A stretch of DNA of 64,000 nt from assembly GCA_032718865.1 (NCBI GenBank), contig JALUTQ010000004.1, positions 2,170,001 through 2,234,000 of the forward strand. Reading direction: 5' to 3'. The notes under the pieces were generated by a model. It was not told where the DNA came from. It saw only the letters and a list, made by a program, of their open reading frames with translations, and did no database searches. Positions 10,239 through 21,971 of the stretch are shown in pieces; positions within the stretch are counted from its first letter, which is position 1; the number at the start of each line of letters is the position of its first letter. Both the position numbers and the translations under genes were made by a program. This stretch comes from Tilletia caries (lineage: Eukaryota; Basidiomycota; Exobasidiomycetes; Tilletiales; Tilletiaceae).

Positions 10239-12740
10239 TTAGTCATCGTCTGAGGTAGCGGTTTCCCGAATAAAGCGTCTAGGTTGTGGGCGTATTCCAT
10301 GTCCATGGTCATCATCTTCTCCCTCCTGAGTCTGCCCCGCCCTTGCATCCGTCCTAATCGCATGAAGACTGACTGGGTCGTCTCCACTGCTGCTGTCAGA
10401 ATCACTCTGCGGAATGTATGCAATCTTGATCGTCTTGTTGCGGACGGCGGCGTCCACTGCGTATAACGGATCCCGTTTCCAGTCTCGGCCGCTCTTCAAC
10501 GACCCTCTGGTGATGCAGACACCACCGTCTACACGAGTGGTTCTCACATCGTCGGCGAACAACTCCGCAGCCACTCCCGATGGCCAGCCTTCGACCTGAA
10601 GTTGCATTCTTTTTAAGAGCGTGAAAAAGTCCTTCAAAGGTAGTCGCGGGGCCTTCTGTTTTTCAAACCTCTTCTTCGGTGGTCCAGTGCGAGAAGCTGC
10701 CAGCCATGCCTTTGATGGTTCCAAGCTGTTCTTTTTCAAAGCATCAGCTGTATGAAGTTATGATCAGTTACCACCCATTGTCCATGGCCGCACGAGACTT
10801 CAGACGATCAATACACTCACCGACTGCGCCCAACAGGTATTGTCGAACGTTGAGATCGGCGTCGGCACTGTCCTTGTCCGTCCTTGGCCGCACATCATCC
10901 GAACTGCCCGTACCCCGCTGCCGTTTCCGTCGCCTGAGGCTACCGTCTGCGTCCTCGGCGTCCTCGTCGGCATCGCCTTCTTCGCTTTCTTCTTCTGGTC
11001 TCGTGTCGCGCGCCTCTTCCTCCTCTTCCGGATCTTGCACTTCGTCCGAGTCGTCACCATCGTCCGCTTCTCGATGTTCGTCGGGCAACCGCATCGACCG
11101 GGGCGGGTTCCAACGGACGTAGCTGTCGAAGTAAGAGACCAGTTTGGCTAAGTTCCGAGACCTGGTGACACAGCGCTTTGCCACCCGTTCCGTATGGGAC
11201 GTGGCGACAATGAAACCGTTGACCTCGGGATGCGGATGCGTGACGATCACGATCGAGCAGATGCCCTTGGATTCCTCGGCTTGAACGGTGAGCTTCAGCG
11301 CACGTCGTTCGTGTTCCGCCAACGCCTCTCGCACGGACTCGATCTTGTTTGCCCTGCTACTATCCAGCTCCCATTTCTTGACCGCTTCCATCGTTGTCTG
11401 CATTCGTTCGCCGTCGGTCTTGAGGTCGTCCCATGCGGCCTTGAGCTCGGTCATGAATGATCCGTGTCCCTCTATTGAGTATCGGAGGAGCAGTCAGAAA
11501 CTCCACATAAGATGCTGACCGATTCTCTGGTCTGATCGCTGGTTTGATCTCTGGTCTGAATGGCTACTCACTTGCACCAGATTTCCCTCCCGAACCTGAG
11601 AACCAGTTTTGGAAGCGATTGATGTTGTTACTCTCCCGCACAACTTGTTCACCAAACCCCAGAAAAGCGCGCACGTCGGCGGGATGCACGCCGTGATCCT
11701 TGCAGATCTGAGAGATCTGCTCAGACAGCTCCTGGCGCAATGCAGCTATAGCAGACTCTGCATCTGCTGGGACTTTACCTCGCCGAGGTTTGATAGGTAC
11801 CTGATCTCCGGCGGTCAAGGTGACTCCGATTGCGGTATGATCCGTGTCGTTGATCGCACTCAATCGTGAGTGGTGGACCGTAACGAGGTCGGGCTGATGG
11901 CGCATGAACTTGCGCAGCGGTAACGACGGGCGTGGCGGGTGACTCCGAAGGCACGGAGGTATGCGCGTTGAAAGCCGCATCGCTTAGTAGTGCCGGGCTG
12001 GCCTGTCGTAGCTGGGCGTCAACTTCCTCTTGATAAGCGGTGAGTTGCTGCCGAAGGTCTCGGATCGATGCCAGTCGTGCCGTTTTGGCCTCTAGAAGTA
12101 ATCGGCCGTGCTCCAGAGCGACGGTCTCTGCGGTTTGCTCCAGTGACACGCTTTCGAGCTCTGCGTCTTGAGCGCCTTGGGCGAAGGTTTGCGCAGCGAC
12201 CCGAAGTTGATGAGTGTTTGCCTGGAGACCACGGAGCCTGCCCTGCAATCCACGGACGTACTGGATCTGCGGGTCGAACAGGAGGTTCCCTTGTTCTGTG
12301 TGCTGCTTCCAGGTGTCCAGTTCCTGACGGACTTCGTCGGCGGCCGCCTGAGATTGATCCGCTCGGGCTGTAGTTGCTGCTGTTTGTTCTTGGAGCGACA
12401 AAGCTCGCGCTCTATGCACCGATGCTTTGTTCCTGGAGGTCTCGATACGATGTCGCACACGCTCCAGAGTCGCTGCTTCTTCGATTGACAGACCCGCATA
12501 TGGACCTTCCGAGGCGAGGTCAACGCTTGTTTGGGCAGACGACCCAATAGCAGTACGAGGCATTAAGCCGTTCTGGGTATGTGTCCTGCTTCCGGCCTCT
12601 GGGATTGATGCCGTTGGACGGTGGACCTTCTCGGTTTTCTCATTTTTTGCCTTGCTGTCGTTACTCGTTCCCGATATCGACACGTGGTACTCTTCTTGCG
12701 CGTGTGATGGGACGATCAACCATGGATCCTCCGTCCTCAC
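10239..12740 (-). CDS. coiled-coil / acidic partner gene divergent from KDZ transposase
   Basis: Multi-exon gene starting at ATG 12740, 439 bp from and divergent to the transposase start at 13179. Exon 1 encodes a long Ala/Gln/Glu-rich coiled coil (SIEEAATLERVRHRIETSRN ... LRQQLTAYQEEVDAQLRQ). The frame changes between about 11860 and 11980, then continues AAIRQELSEQISQ-like sequence. A GTGAGT intron near 11570-11474 joins GGKSGA to KGHGSFMTELK. The middle exon has an E/D-rich stretch (DPEEEEEARD). A 75-nt intron near 10822-10748 joins LLGAV to ADALKKNSLEP. The stop follows ATSDDD at 10239. No enzymatic domain recognised. Its fixed divergent position suggests an accessory protein of the element (inference). 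The exon-1/2 frame change may be decay. Confidence 0.6.
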
Positions 12741-13178
12741 CGCCTCACCGCCTCACCGCTGGATACCAGCCGCATTACCCTTGGCAAGACCACGTCAGTA
12801 CCCTCCTCTTACCCTTATCAGTCATAACCCAGATACATACCTGGTCGCTGTTCAGACTTCACTGCACTGAAGTGGATCGCAGGCCCGCGGGATCGTGGCT
12901 GGTGGCAGCGTACTGGCAGTAGGTCAGTTTCACCCCACTGCGCGTGCGTACCGAGTCTCTGACTGCTGACATGCGCCTTGAATCTTGATGCTTTCACTTC
13001 CAGCAAGTACCATCAACGTTCTACGTTCATGCCTTCGGCCCCTCCCACTTAACCCGTCTCGCTCGTCTTGGGCTCGCCTCGGTCTCTTTCGGTGACACTA
13101 TTCCCCTCACCAGTCACCACCTTCCTTCAGCTCGGTGAAGATCCCCACCGTCTCTTCATCACCACTTGTAGCCTTCCG

Positions 13179-16100
13179 ATGGCGCGCAAACGCATCGGTC
13201 GGCGCAAACATGACCGACCTGCCTTACGGAACGTTGCCCCGGGAAGGAGTTCACGCAGCGATCTGCTCCCAATCATCGAGCCACCGCAGAGCCGTCAGAG
13301 CTCTACTCGCCATCTCTCTCACGCTATTTTGGGTTCCCGAGATCGAGGTGCCGACCCAGCTCTGGAAGATGAAGGGTTGGATGGCTGGGGTGGTACGGCG
13401 CTATTCTTCGACGATAACGGCGGCCCTGACGCTTACGACCAAGGCGACCTCAACGAGCCACAGGACGACCCCTTTTCGTACCAGTCTCCATTTCTGGCCA
13501 CAGCTTCAACACTCCAGCGTCGGCAATGGTGATTGCGCATGCTATCCCCAAGCCTCTTGTTCGGTTTTGGGCCTGGCACCGACGCGTCAACGAGCTCGCT
13601 CCCCTGGTTCCGGACCTTCCCAACGCATTGCAGATGCGGTCAGCTTTAGCATGCAGCTGCGACCTCCCCACCCAGAACGGCTACGACATACGGATAGTCA
13701 GCCAGGATGGTATGCATCAACGCCGAGTCCGTTCATGCAAAGATCATCTCTTATCCACTCTCCTTCGCGGCGGAATGTTTCCTGCGTCGCCAGTTCTTCC
13801 CCGCATCGCCATCGACATCTCAGTACTACGAATGTATACAGCGGCGAGTAACTGGTCAAACGCCAGTGCCTTTGGCTATGCGCATGCGCTGCATGAAGTG
13901 TCTGGGGCCATGTTTTACAACGACGGACTACGCAAGTTACTTCAATCGGCCTCCCTATGGTATTCAGTTCTTCGACACTACGCCCACCAAATCGAAATCA
14001 ACGGCTCCCGATGCTGGTCCCCGACACGGTCACCAATCACCCAGGACGGCCTCAGCCTAACCTTTGCTGATCTCCTCAGCCATTGTCCTTCTTGCTTCTA
14101 CAGCCTCTCCGACGTTGCCCGGTCCGACAAGCAGTTGTCTCATCACAAGCGGCATCCACAGCTCATTGTAGCTATCGATGGCAACTTCACGCAAAGAAGG
14201 CTCGCCAACTTGGGTCTGGTAGGGCGCAGTGCCCTTCCGCCCGCCTTTTTTCTATCCGAGAACCAAGTACAGGGTGTGGAAGAGATGATGAACAGCGAGA
14301 CCGGGGACAACGACCCTCACGACGGCAATGAGACCAGCCCTCCGAATCTGCATGCTTGCTCGTCGAACATTCTCGCAGCTGATGAGCGAGCCGCCAAATC
14401 AGCTCGTGGTCCATGCGACATTACGGGGCTGATGGGATTATGTTGTCGTCATGACATCCCTCTCGTGTTTTGCGATATTGTAACGCCCGGTGAGTCTCCC
14501 CCTCACCCTCGTACCTCCCGTTACCTTCCCTGGCAGCATCGCTGACGAAGAACGTATACTCACACGCAGGCGAGAGCAGGGCTCGGCAAAACTAAGGCGA
14601 CTAAGAAACTAAGACTATCCGACTAAGCCTTAGTCCCGACTAGACTAGACTATGACTAAGGGGTTTTGGCATCTGACTATGACTATGACTAAGGCCCCGT
14701 CAGGTCCGACTATAGTCGGTCTTAGTCTGTTAGTCAGACCCATTTTTGGGTTTTCGTCCGGGCTGAGATGCCTGGAAGGTCCTCCTTTGCATTCACAAAC
14801 TATTCCGAGTCGTGCCTTTTGAATTAGTAGGAACACATAATTGTGACAGATATCTCAGACTAACATCCGACGATTAATCGGATTAGTCCGACAAATAGTT
14901 TGACGTGTCCGACATCTGACTAACATCCGCATAGGCAGTTAGCTGAGTTTCTAATCTCTATTCCATAATGTGTTATGTACACAGCTTCCCGGGTGTGGTA
15001 CCGGTCGTGTCTATTGGCCGACCCCGGTCGGTTTAGGTCGACGGGCCGACCCCGGCACTAGAGCAGTCAGAGCTCTAAAACCACAAAACTTCCACTTTTC
15101 GCCTCTTTAAGCCAAAGAAAACGGCTCCTCCCTTACTTTCAACAGCAATTCTGCATCGATTGACCTCAAATCTCGCATGAGTACGCGTACAGGTATCCTT
15201 GACATCCATGCAAAATTTGAGCCCGCTTTATTAAGTAGGTTGCTGGGACGGTCAAGGAGGGTAACTCAGAGGGGTCGAGTACCGACCGGGGTCGGCCAAT
15301 AGACAAAACCGTGTGGTACCACTCCCACCTCTGCACGTCGGCTTGCAAACGGTACGGGGGTCATACTCTTTATACGACGATCTCAGCACCAGTATCCAGT
15401 GGCCAGTGCTATACTAGGACTATAGTACCAACTACCAATGTTCAGTGCTATAGTAATTGGTAGGACTATAGTAGGACTATAGTACCACTGGCCGGTGCTA
15501 TAGTAGGACTATAGTATCTGTAACCAGTCATCAGTGTGATAGTAAGTATTACAGTCTTACAGACAGAAGTGCTATATAGGTCCCATAGAAGTGCTATGGG
15601 AGATACTATAGTAGTGCTATAGTACTGTCTGTCAATATCAGGTGTCTGAAAATGGCTGCAAAACAATATGAGAACGGCTCAAGAATGGCCTGTGATTCAG
15701 GATCCCGAATCACAGGCCATTCTCAACCCGTTCCGCAGTATCGGCCGTAAGTCTCAAGACTATTTGTCGATCAATAGTCTCATAGTCGGACTTAGTCTAA
15801 CTAAGGAAACTAATAGTCGGTTAGTGACACGTTAGTCACACGCTAGTCAGGTCCCCTTTCGACTAAGCCAAACTAAGAAACTTAAGTGACTATTAGTCCC
15901 GATTAGACTAGACTAACGGACGGTCCAGGTCAATGTGACTATGACTATGACTAAGGATTTCAGAAAAGCACCGACTATTAGTCGTTGCCGAGGCCTGGGC
16001 GGAAGACATCATTACGCAGTCGCTCTACTCAAATACTTGGTTGACGCTGTTCCAAACTTACACCGCATTGGCGTGCTGTACGATATTGGATGTCGCTTTC

Positions 16101-17353
16101 CCGCTAAAAAGAAAGTGTTGCAGATAATTCTCAGCGACATCACCTGGGCGGTCTCCGTCTTCCACGTGTTCGGTCACTCCTATCAGTGCCAAATGCTGTA
16201 CAGTCCCAGACGAAAGCTTGGCTTTGGATGGTCGGACGGCGAGGGAATGGAACGAATCTGGTCAGCCCTCTCGACTCTGATTGTCTCTGCGCGGTCTATG
16301 TCTCACGGTGAACGGGGTCAGGTGCTCGAACAACGGCTGCAGCATCACGCACGTCAATCGCGAGCAGGATTGCTCCGAACACTCACCGCGCGAGTTGCCT
16401 CGATAGCGAGCGTCAAGTCAGAAGCTAAGGCAACCATTTCGTCCAAAACAGTTCGTGCCCCTCTGCTGCCTCGATACGAAGCCATGTCACTGGCCAAGAA
16501 GAAGGAGTGGGTGCGCTCAACAGCACATCAGGGTCTGGATCACGGCATTTGTCACGTCCTGTCCAGTATGTCCATTTTGCGCCGCAGAAAGTTCACCCAA
16601 CCTATTCCTCCCGAAAGCGACCTCCCTCTGCACCAAACATTGGCCATGCAGCTTCTCGCCCGCCTTGGTTCGATCCGCCAAGGACATCAGCAGATTCAGG
16701 GCCGGAACAATCGAGGCGAACGGGGCACCGCCATGATCAAGAATATCAACAAGAATTTGACCAAAGCCAGGACAGCGGCATACGAGCTGTTGCCCAAGCT
16801 CAACGAGGCAGTACGAGTTCGGTCGCGTTCCAGGTTGGAGCCTTTCACACCACTACGAAAGGACGAATTGTTCTCTGATGCCGCGTATCGATGGGTGGCC
16901 CGCGAAACCCAGCAGTACTCGGCGTGGTGGTCCAACCCTGTTGTTTCCGCCGCTCTTGAAGCCTTCGAGGAGCTGGCGAGATTGGAAGAAAAGGTCGGTA
17001 GGGTTCGTTTGGAAATCAAGTCCGCCCTTCTATGGTTAAAGGCAGAGATCCAGAACGCTTTTTCCACCTCCTCACCATCTTCCCTTACCTCCCGACTCGA
17101 TCTAATGCGCATTTATCTGGCCTGGTATCCTCCCCATGCCCGGAAAAAACTCGCTCTCCCTTCGGCGCAGGACAAGTTCCCTTGGGGACTACCGGCTGGT
17201 GCACAAGAGATCGTTTGCGATTCCATCAAAGTAGCGCCTAGTAACATGGAGGGCGACGTTAAGGACGATCCCCGCTTGGTCCAAGAGGCCGTTGATCTGC
17301 TACACGCAGGTGTTCTCACCTCCTCCGATGTTCGTTCTCATGCTGAATGCTGA
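13179..17353 (+). pseudogene. KDZ (Kyakuja-Dileera-Zisupton) transposase, disrupted
   Basis: Starts MARKRIGRRKHDRPALRNV at 13179. Near 13526 the frame slips (RRQW then VIAHAIPKPLVRFW), consistent with a 1-nt loss. The continuing frame has the Cys-rich N-terminus (LACSC, RVRSC, HCPSC), then VAIDGNFTQRR, GLCCRHDIPLVFCDIVTPG and an 80-nt intron (14490-14569). A 1.4-kb element then interrupts the exon. The C-terminal half resumes at about 16002 with RHHYAVALLKYL, VLYDIGCRF, FHVFGHSYQCQMLYSPRR and GFGWSDGEGMERIWSAL, the family signature. D of IDGN, D of YDIGC and E of DGEGMER are the likely acidic catalytic residues of the RNase-H-like core (family knowledge). A coiled C-terminal region follows to the stop at 17353. 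The frameshift plus the insertion make it non-functional. Confidence 0.88.
14577..15997 (+). mobile_element. TIR element CAGGGCTCGGC, 1421 bp, inserted in KDZ transposase exon
   Basis: Left end CAGGGCTCGGCAA; reverse complement of right end CAGGCCTCGGCAA. Flanks GGCGAGAG (14569-14576) and GGCGGAAG (15998-16005) resemble a diverged 8-bp target duplication, the hAT-type length. The interior is built from GACTAAG/CTTAGTC and ACTATAGTA words, with an inverted pair GGTCGGCC...GGCCGACCC around 15010-15300. It carries no transposase. Removing it would place GGCGAG next to AGACATCATTAC, the expected GERHHYA-type junction of the family. Confidence 0.78.
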
Positions 17354-18041
17354 TCGGTAGTTGCCGTGGCCACCGACGATATGTGGGTACACTGCGGGTG
17401 CCGGGTACACTCAGGGTAATGAAAGGGTTCCACGCTGACTGCTCCTCGTCGTCTCCTTCCCTATGAATAGATTCCTACCATCTTCTTCGACCCATCATCT
17501 CCTTCTGTTTGGATTCCAATCCTTCCACCTCCTACGCACGCAGCTCAACGCCGCACTCCAGAACAATACCCCCTCACCCCCTCAACCAGCATCCTCCGTC
17601 AGTCGCCGCCAAGGCTCCCTCTCCACGTGATCCTCAAAGACAACCGACATTGCCCGCATCTGCGCCGCTGCGGTCTCGCAAAGCTCGTCCGTCGTACCGA
17701 GCGCGGCATCGCATATGTCATCACTCTCGCTCCTGACTCGGACCTCTCGCTCGAGACCATCGCCAGCAGCGAGGCCACCACTGCATTGCTCCATGACCGC
17801 ATGACACAGGTCATCGCAACGACCTTGCCCTCCCACGCTCCGATCCTGCACCGCTCCGACATGTCGACCTTATCGGCGATAGCTCCGTAACCCTCACCGT
17901 GCCTGAGCCTTCATCACAGTCAAGAAACCGAACAAGCCATCGCGACCCAGATCGGCACGCACGCTCAACGTCTTGATCGATTGCCTACGGCGGGATTCAT
18001 TGGTAAAGGGTGGGTTGTGGACTGTGGTACAATGGGTGGGG
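17354..18041 (+). other. region 3' of KDZ gene, decayed coding-like sequence
   Basis: On the + strand, 17627-17890 reads ERGIAYVITLAPDSDLSLET and a frame upstream encodes ICAAAVSQSSSVVPSAAS. Stops interrupt each frame. Another host-gene fragment is possible, but I do not recognise the family. Confidence 0.3.
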
Positions 18042-18911
18042 TCAAAGAGAGTTCTTTGATTTCTTCATGAAGATGGGGAAGGATTGGCCTCCTGTACCCT
18101 TCACGTAGCACACTTTGCGCTTGACGGCCGTGATCGTGAAGTCGCTGCAATCGGACAGGGGGAAGGTCGATCGGCGTTTGCCAGAGGCGGTCACGAGCTC
18201 GGGGGCGGCAAGGTCCTCTTCGTCGAGGTCCTCTTCGTCGGAGGAGACGATGATGTGGGTGTCGACTCCGAAGCCATGGAGCTCTTCGTGCTCCGCGACG
18301 TGGGCCGCGACCTCGAGAACATCGTCATCGAGGAAGTTGAGGAACGCGACATCCTCGCCGAGGTCGCTGGTGACGCCGTCGTCATCTTCTTCGACATTGT
18401 CGGCATCGTTCTCTGCGGGGCCGTCGTCATCCTCGTCGACGTCGTCATCGTCGTCGGCTTCTTCGTGTTCTTCAGGGCCGATGACACCCGGAGGCAGGTA
18501 GTCGCCGTCCGGGTTTTCCTCGAGGACGAGGGCGTCGTCCGCCGAAGACTGGGTGGCTTGAGAAAACACCGCGCTCTCTTCGCCAGCAGACGAGGTGCCC
18601 TGCGAGACGGGCACGCCGGGGGGAACAACAAACTCGATGAGGTCGGCGCCGTTATCTTCGCCATCGGAGGAACGGACTTCGTCTCCGACTTCGTCGGCGT
18701 CGACTGGTTCGTCGTCCCCAGGTCCATCTTCCTCGGGATCTTCCTCGACTTCCGCCGCCTGGTCCGCAGGGAAGCCGGCGTTGAAGGGCTCGAGACGAGG
18801 AGGCGACGACACCGGCGAGGAAGACATCGAAGACTTTCTTGAGGACGGCGACGACGGCAGCGGAGATGACAGGACGATGCACCTGCCGGCGCGGAAGTGT
18901 ACACCTGGCAT
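18042..18911 (-). CDS. acidic (Asp/Glu-rich) protein, 289 aa
   Basis: An intact single frame from ATG 18911 to 18042, convergent with the transposase. Ser/Pro-rich N-terminus (SSPLPSSPSSRKSS), a long acidic middle (EEDPEEDGPGDDEP; DDDDDVDEDDDG), and a basic C-terminus ending VKGTGGQSFPIFMKKSKNSL. No catalytic motif. Strong third-position C/G bias supports real coding. Acidic accessory proteins are common in fungal DNA transposons, and histone or transposase binding would be a guess. One of the few uninterrupted frames of the giant element. Confidence 0.6.
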   Translation of the reverse strand: MPGVHFRAGRCIVLSSPLPSSPSSRKSSMSSSPVSSPPRLEPFNAGFPADQAAEVEEDPEEDGPGDDEPVDADEVGDEVRSSDGEDNGADLIEFVVPPGVPVSQGTSSAGEESAVFSQATQSSADDALVLEENPDGDYLPPGVIGPEEHEEADDDDDVDEDDDGPAENDADNVEEDDDGVTSDLGEDVAFLNFLDDDVLEVAAHVAEHEELHGFGVDTHIIVSSDEEDLDEEDLAAPELVTASGKRRSTFPLSDCSDFTITAVKRKVCYVKGTGGQSFPIFMKKSKNSL

Positions 18912-19511
18912 GGCGAGGCGATGGAAAGTGTCGGTTGAGTTGGTCGGGATATGTCAGACCGCAGACGTGAGGGCGAAGATGATGTGGGGGGGGGGGGGGG
19001 TAAAACGTACCCGCTGTCGTCTTTATACTTCCCAAATCGATGCGTTGAGGTTGCTTATCCTATGGGGTGATGCTATTCAGAAGGGTGTGCATAGCTCCCT
19101 GACATGCGACATGCGAGATGCCACATGCCTCTTTGAGACTGCGTCGAGAGCGGTTCAGACGCAAGTCAGACCCAGATCAAGACTCATTCGACGGCCATTC
19201 ATAGGCAAGTCATACGCAAATCAGACGCCAGTCAAGTAGGAATCAAAGGCCAGAGCAAAGACGACGCTCAATGGTGAATCATTATCGTCTTCGTGTCTAT
19301 CCATCAACCACTCTTCGCATGATCTGACAAGCTGGCATACACTGCAGAGACGCGCTCAAAGAGGAGCAGGATGCAGACGAGTACTGCGCTGACCACTGGG
19401 CACTGAGGGCTGAGGCGTGTGTACGACGACAGGGGAAAGTAGGGAGAATACGATGCATTCGGCGTGGCGATATGCAGTAAACGTAATGACAGACAGAAAG
19501 AGGTGCACATC

Positions 19512-20280
19512 TAAGGTTGTCCCCGGAGTAACGCGGAGGGCTCCGCCTCCGCACTTCCAAATTCCGCCGGAATTTTGACCTTTTGAGGCGAGCTCCGCCT
19601 CCGCAGACTAAGACAGAGCTGAAAAAAACCAGCTCCGCGTTCCGACGGAATTTTGCCAAAGTTGAAATCCCAGCTCCGCGCTCCGCGTTTTTTCTGTGCG
19701 TTTTCATAATGCTCCTCCGTGCTCCGTGTATGCGGAGCTCGGAATTCCGCGGAACTCCGTCGGAGCGCAGTGGTGGTATAAGTTGCTCTCAGAATGACTC
19801 TAATACAATCAGAGCTACAAATTCACCGTCCGACACTGTTGCGGTATTGACTCCAGTGCTATTTTGAAGCTCTCAACGGATGATGATGCCTGTCTTATCC
19901 CCTGAGCGTGTCTCGACGATGCCTATTTTCTCGGAATTCCGCACATTTCCGCGGAACTGCGCACCCAAATTGAGGTCATGTGACCCCTATTTTCGACTAT
20001 CACGTGACCTCACAGCTCCGTCGGAATTCCGCGGAAATTCCGCCGGAATCGTCACACCATTTGGACGACTCCGTGCTCTGCACTTTTGACCAGTGGGCCC
20101 AGCATTGGGCTCCGCGCTCCGCGTAAATTCCGGCGGAGTCCTCCAGGCGGACTCCGTGCTTTCAAAGATCAAAAATGTCTCAAAAGTGAGTTCCGCGCTC
20201 CGCCTCCGGCGGAGCCCTCCGTCGGAGGAGTGCGGAGTCCGCAAAACCCCAGCTCCGCGTCAGCTCCGGGGACAACCTTA
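19512..20280. mobile_element. hAT-like MITE, TIR TAAGGTTGTCCCCGGAG, copy 1 (769 bp)
   Basis: A perfect 17-bp TIR flanked by the 8-bp direct repeat TGCACATC (19504-19511 and 20281-20288), the target duplication length of hAT transposons. The interior is full of CTCCGCG, GGAATTCCGCGG and CCGCCGGAATTTT words. A second, inverted copy lies at 51511-52252. The insertion is 5 bp beyond the stop codon of the BED-finger gene at 20294. Open frames in it (such as RRAPPPQTKTELKKTSSAFR) recur in both copies but show no domain and are probably non-coding. Confidence 0.92.
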
Positions 20281-20293
20281 TGCACATCACGCC

Positions 20294-21695
20294 CTAGCAG
20301 TCCTCGGGGCTTGGATTGGCTGCTACGATCCCGGTGTGGGGAGCAGTGATTGCTTGGGTTGACGCCGATGAAGTTCCGCCGCTCGTACGATGTTGGCTGG
20401 AGGAGGTACGTGGCGTCGGTCTGTACGGAGCCAATCCTGGGGTCCGGGGCTCCTCTCGGTCCGGACAGTTTTTGAGGTGACGAGACAGGTTAGTTGTGGA
20501 CCCACTTGCCTGATTGGTTGGCCAGAAACAGCACCGACACATCCATTCGTGCCTCCACCGTGAGCCGCGCGGCGAGCGTCCCATCAAGTCAAAGTACCGA
20601 AGGGCTGCGAGGCTGGAGAGGTTGTTGAGGGCCTGACTGCGCCAGTCATCCAAGCCGTTGACGAACACGGTAGGAACACCTACTCTATCCTTCGCTGCGG
20701 CTCGGGCTGAGATGATTTCCTTGGACCCACTCCCGTCGTAGCGGGGACGCTGGATAGCTGGCTGGGTAGGTTGGGTAGATGGCTGGGTAGATGTACCACC
20801 TCTCGGCGGCGATGAAGGCGGAGGCGTATGTTGGTCGACCTTCATGTTTGCTGACGGTTCGAAGCTCGGGAGACCGTGGTCTGACGCTGTCGAACTACCC
20901 TCTTCGCTCTCCTCATCCTCGCTGTCCTCGTCAGACGACGTTGTCCTATAGCTGAGGTCGTCCGGGTCGTCGTATTCGTCGCCGCCAAGACCAAGCCCCT
21001 CGTCATCCGGCAAGACCAGATCAGCCGACGACGCACCCTCCACGCTCCTCTCTTCTTCGCTTGAGTCATCAGAATGCGCGTCGTGTTCTTCCGGCAATTC
21101 CATCGAGCTGTCCAGGATGTCCGCCAGTGGCGAGCGTGCTGCGCGTTGGACTGGAAACAAAGGCGAATCGGGCGGATCCTCGAACGGGTCGTCGGGGAGG
21201 ATGCGAAGGGTGGCGGAGTTGCTGCTGGCTGTCGGTGCGGAGCTTGCTGTTCCGTAGAATGACCGGGTGGGAGCTGCGGGAACGGCCGGGGGCGCCAGAG
21301 GTACCTGACGATACAGTTGCTTGAGTAGGCCGGCATGGTACCCCTGGGTTACTTTGCCTGCGAACTTTCTGAACGCGACGCGAATATGCTTGTCTTTGAT
21401 CGAAGGCTGAAGACAAAATGGGAAGCAACGAGTGATGAGTGGAAGCCAGAGGGAATACCGTACCAAACCCTTGACTCACCATCTCTGTGATAGCGAAGGA
21501 CCTGATCGGCATGTCCTCGTCTACGCGTTTCTCACCGTATGGAAAGAAGAAGTCCCGCCAACGTTGCTGCTCGTGGATGTTAAGGTCGAGAGAAGAGAGC
21601 TTGACCTCAAGGTCGTGGAAGCTGAAGGTTTGGTCCATGAGAAACCAGCGGCCGGCGACAGCAAATAGCTCCAGTTCCCCGTACGACGATGGCAT
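20294..21695 (-). CDS. BED-type zinc-finger protein, transposon-associated
   Basis: Exon 1 (21695-21480) starts MPSSYGELELFAVAGRWFLM. A 73-nt GTGAGT intron (21407-21479) joins ITEM to PSIKDKHIRVAFRKFAGKVT. Exon 2 has a D/E-rich segment (DDSSEEERSVEG, SDEDSEDEESEEG), a Ser/Pro linker, and a BED-like finger WMCRCCFWPTNQ...NLSRHLKNC (Cys-x2-Cys ... His-x4-Cys). It ends SPEDC. BED fingers bind DNA and usually sit at the N-terminus of hAT transposases. Here no RNase-H core follows, because the frame stops and the MITE begins 5 bp later. Either the catalytic exons were lost, or this is a stand-alone DNA-binding regulator. Confidence 0.65.
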
Positions 21696-21971
21696 CTCTG
21701 GTGAGTAAGGGCATAGACAGAAGAGGATGGCAAGGAAGGAAAGAATGCGATAGATGCCTGAGGAGCAGCGACGTCTGTAGATAATCCGGTAGACAGTAGA
21801 CCGCTATCCAGCGTTGTCACGTGGACGATACATTTACGTGGGGATCAAGACGTTCAGCGGAAGACCAGGGCACGCAGATGGAAACGAAGATGGTAGGGAA
21901 CGTCGACGATTGTATTCCGTTACGATTCTGAGGAAGGGATACATGGTCCTACACGGCATACGCCACACGTA

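Noticed and set aside
19583..19867. Shared peptide APPPQTKTELKKTSSAFRRN in both TAAGGTTGTCCCC MITEs as a gene
   Set aside because: It spans simple CTCCGCG repeats, indels between copies shift it, and no start or domain supports coding.
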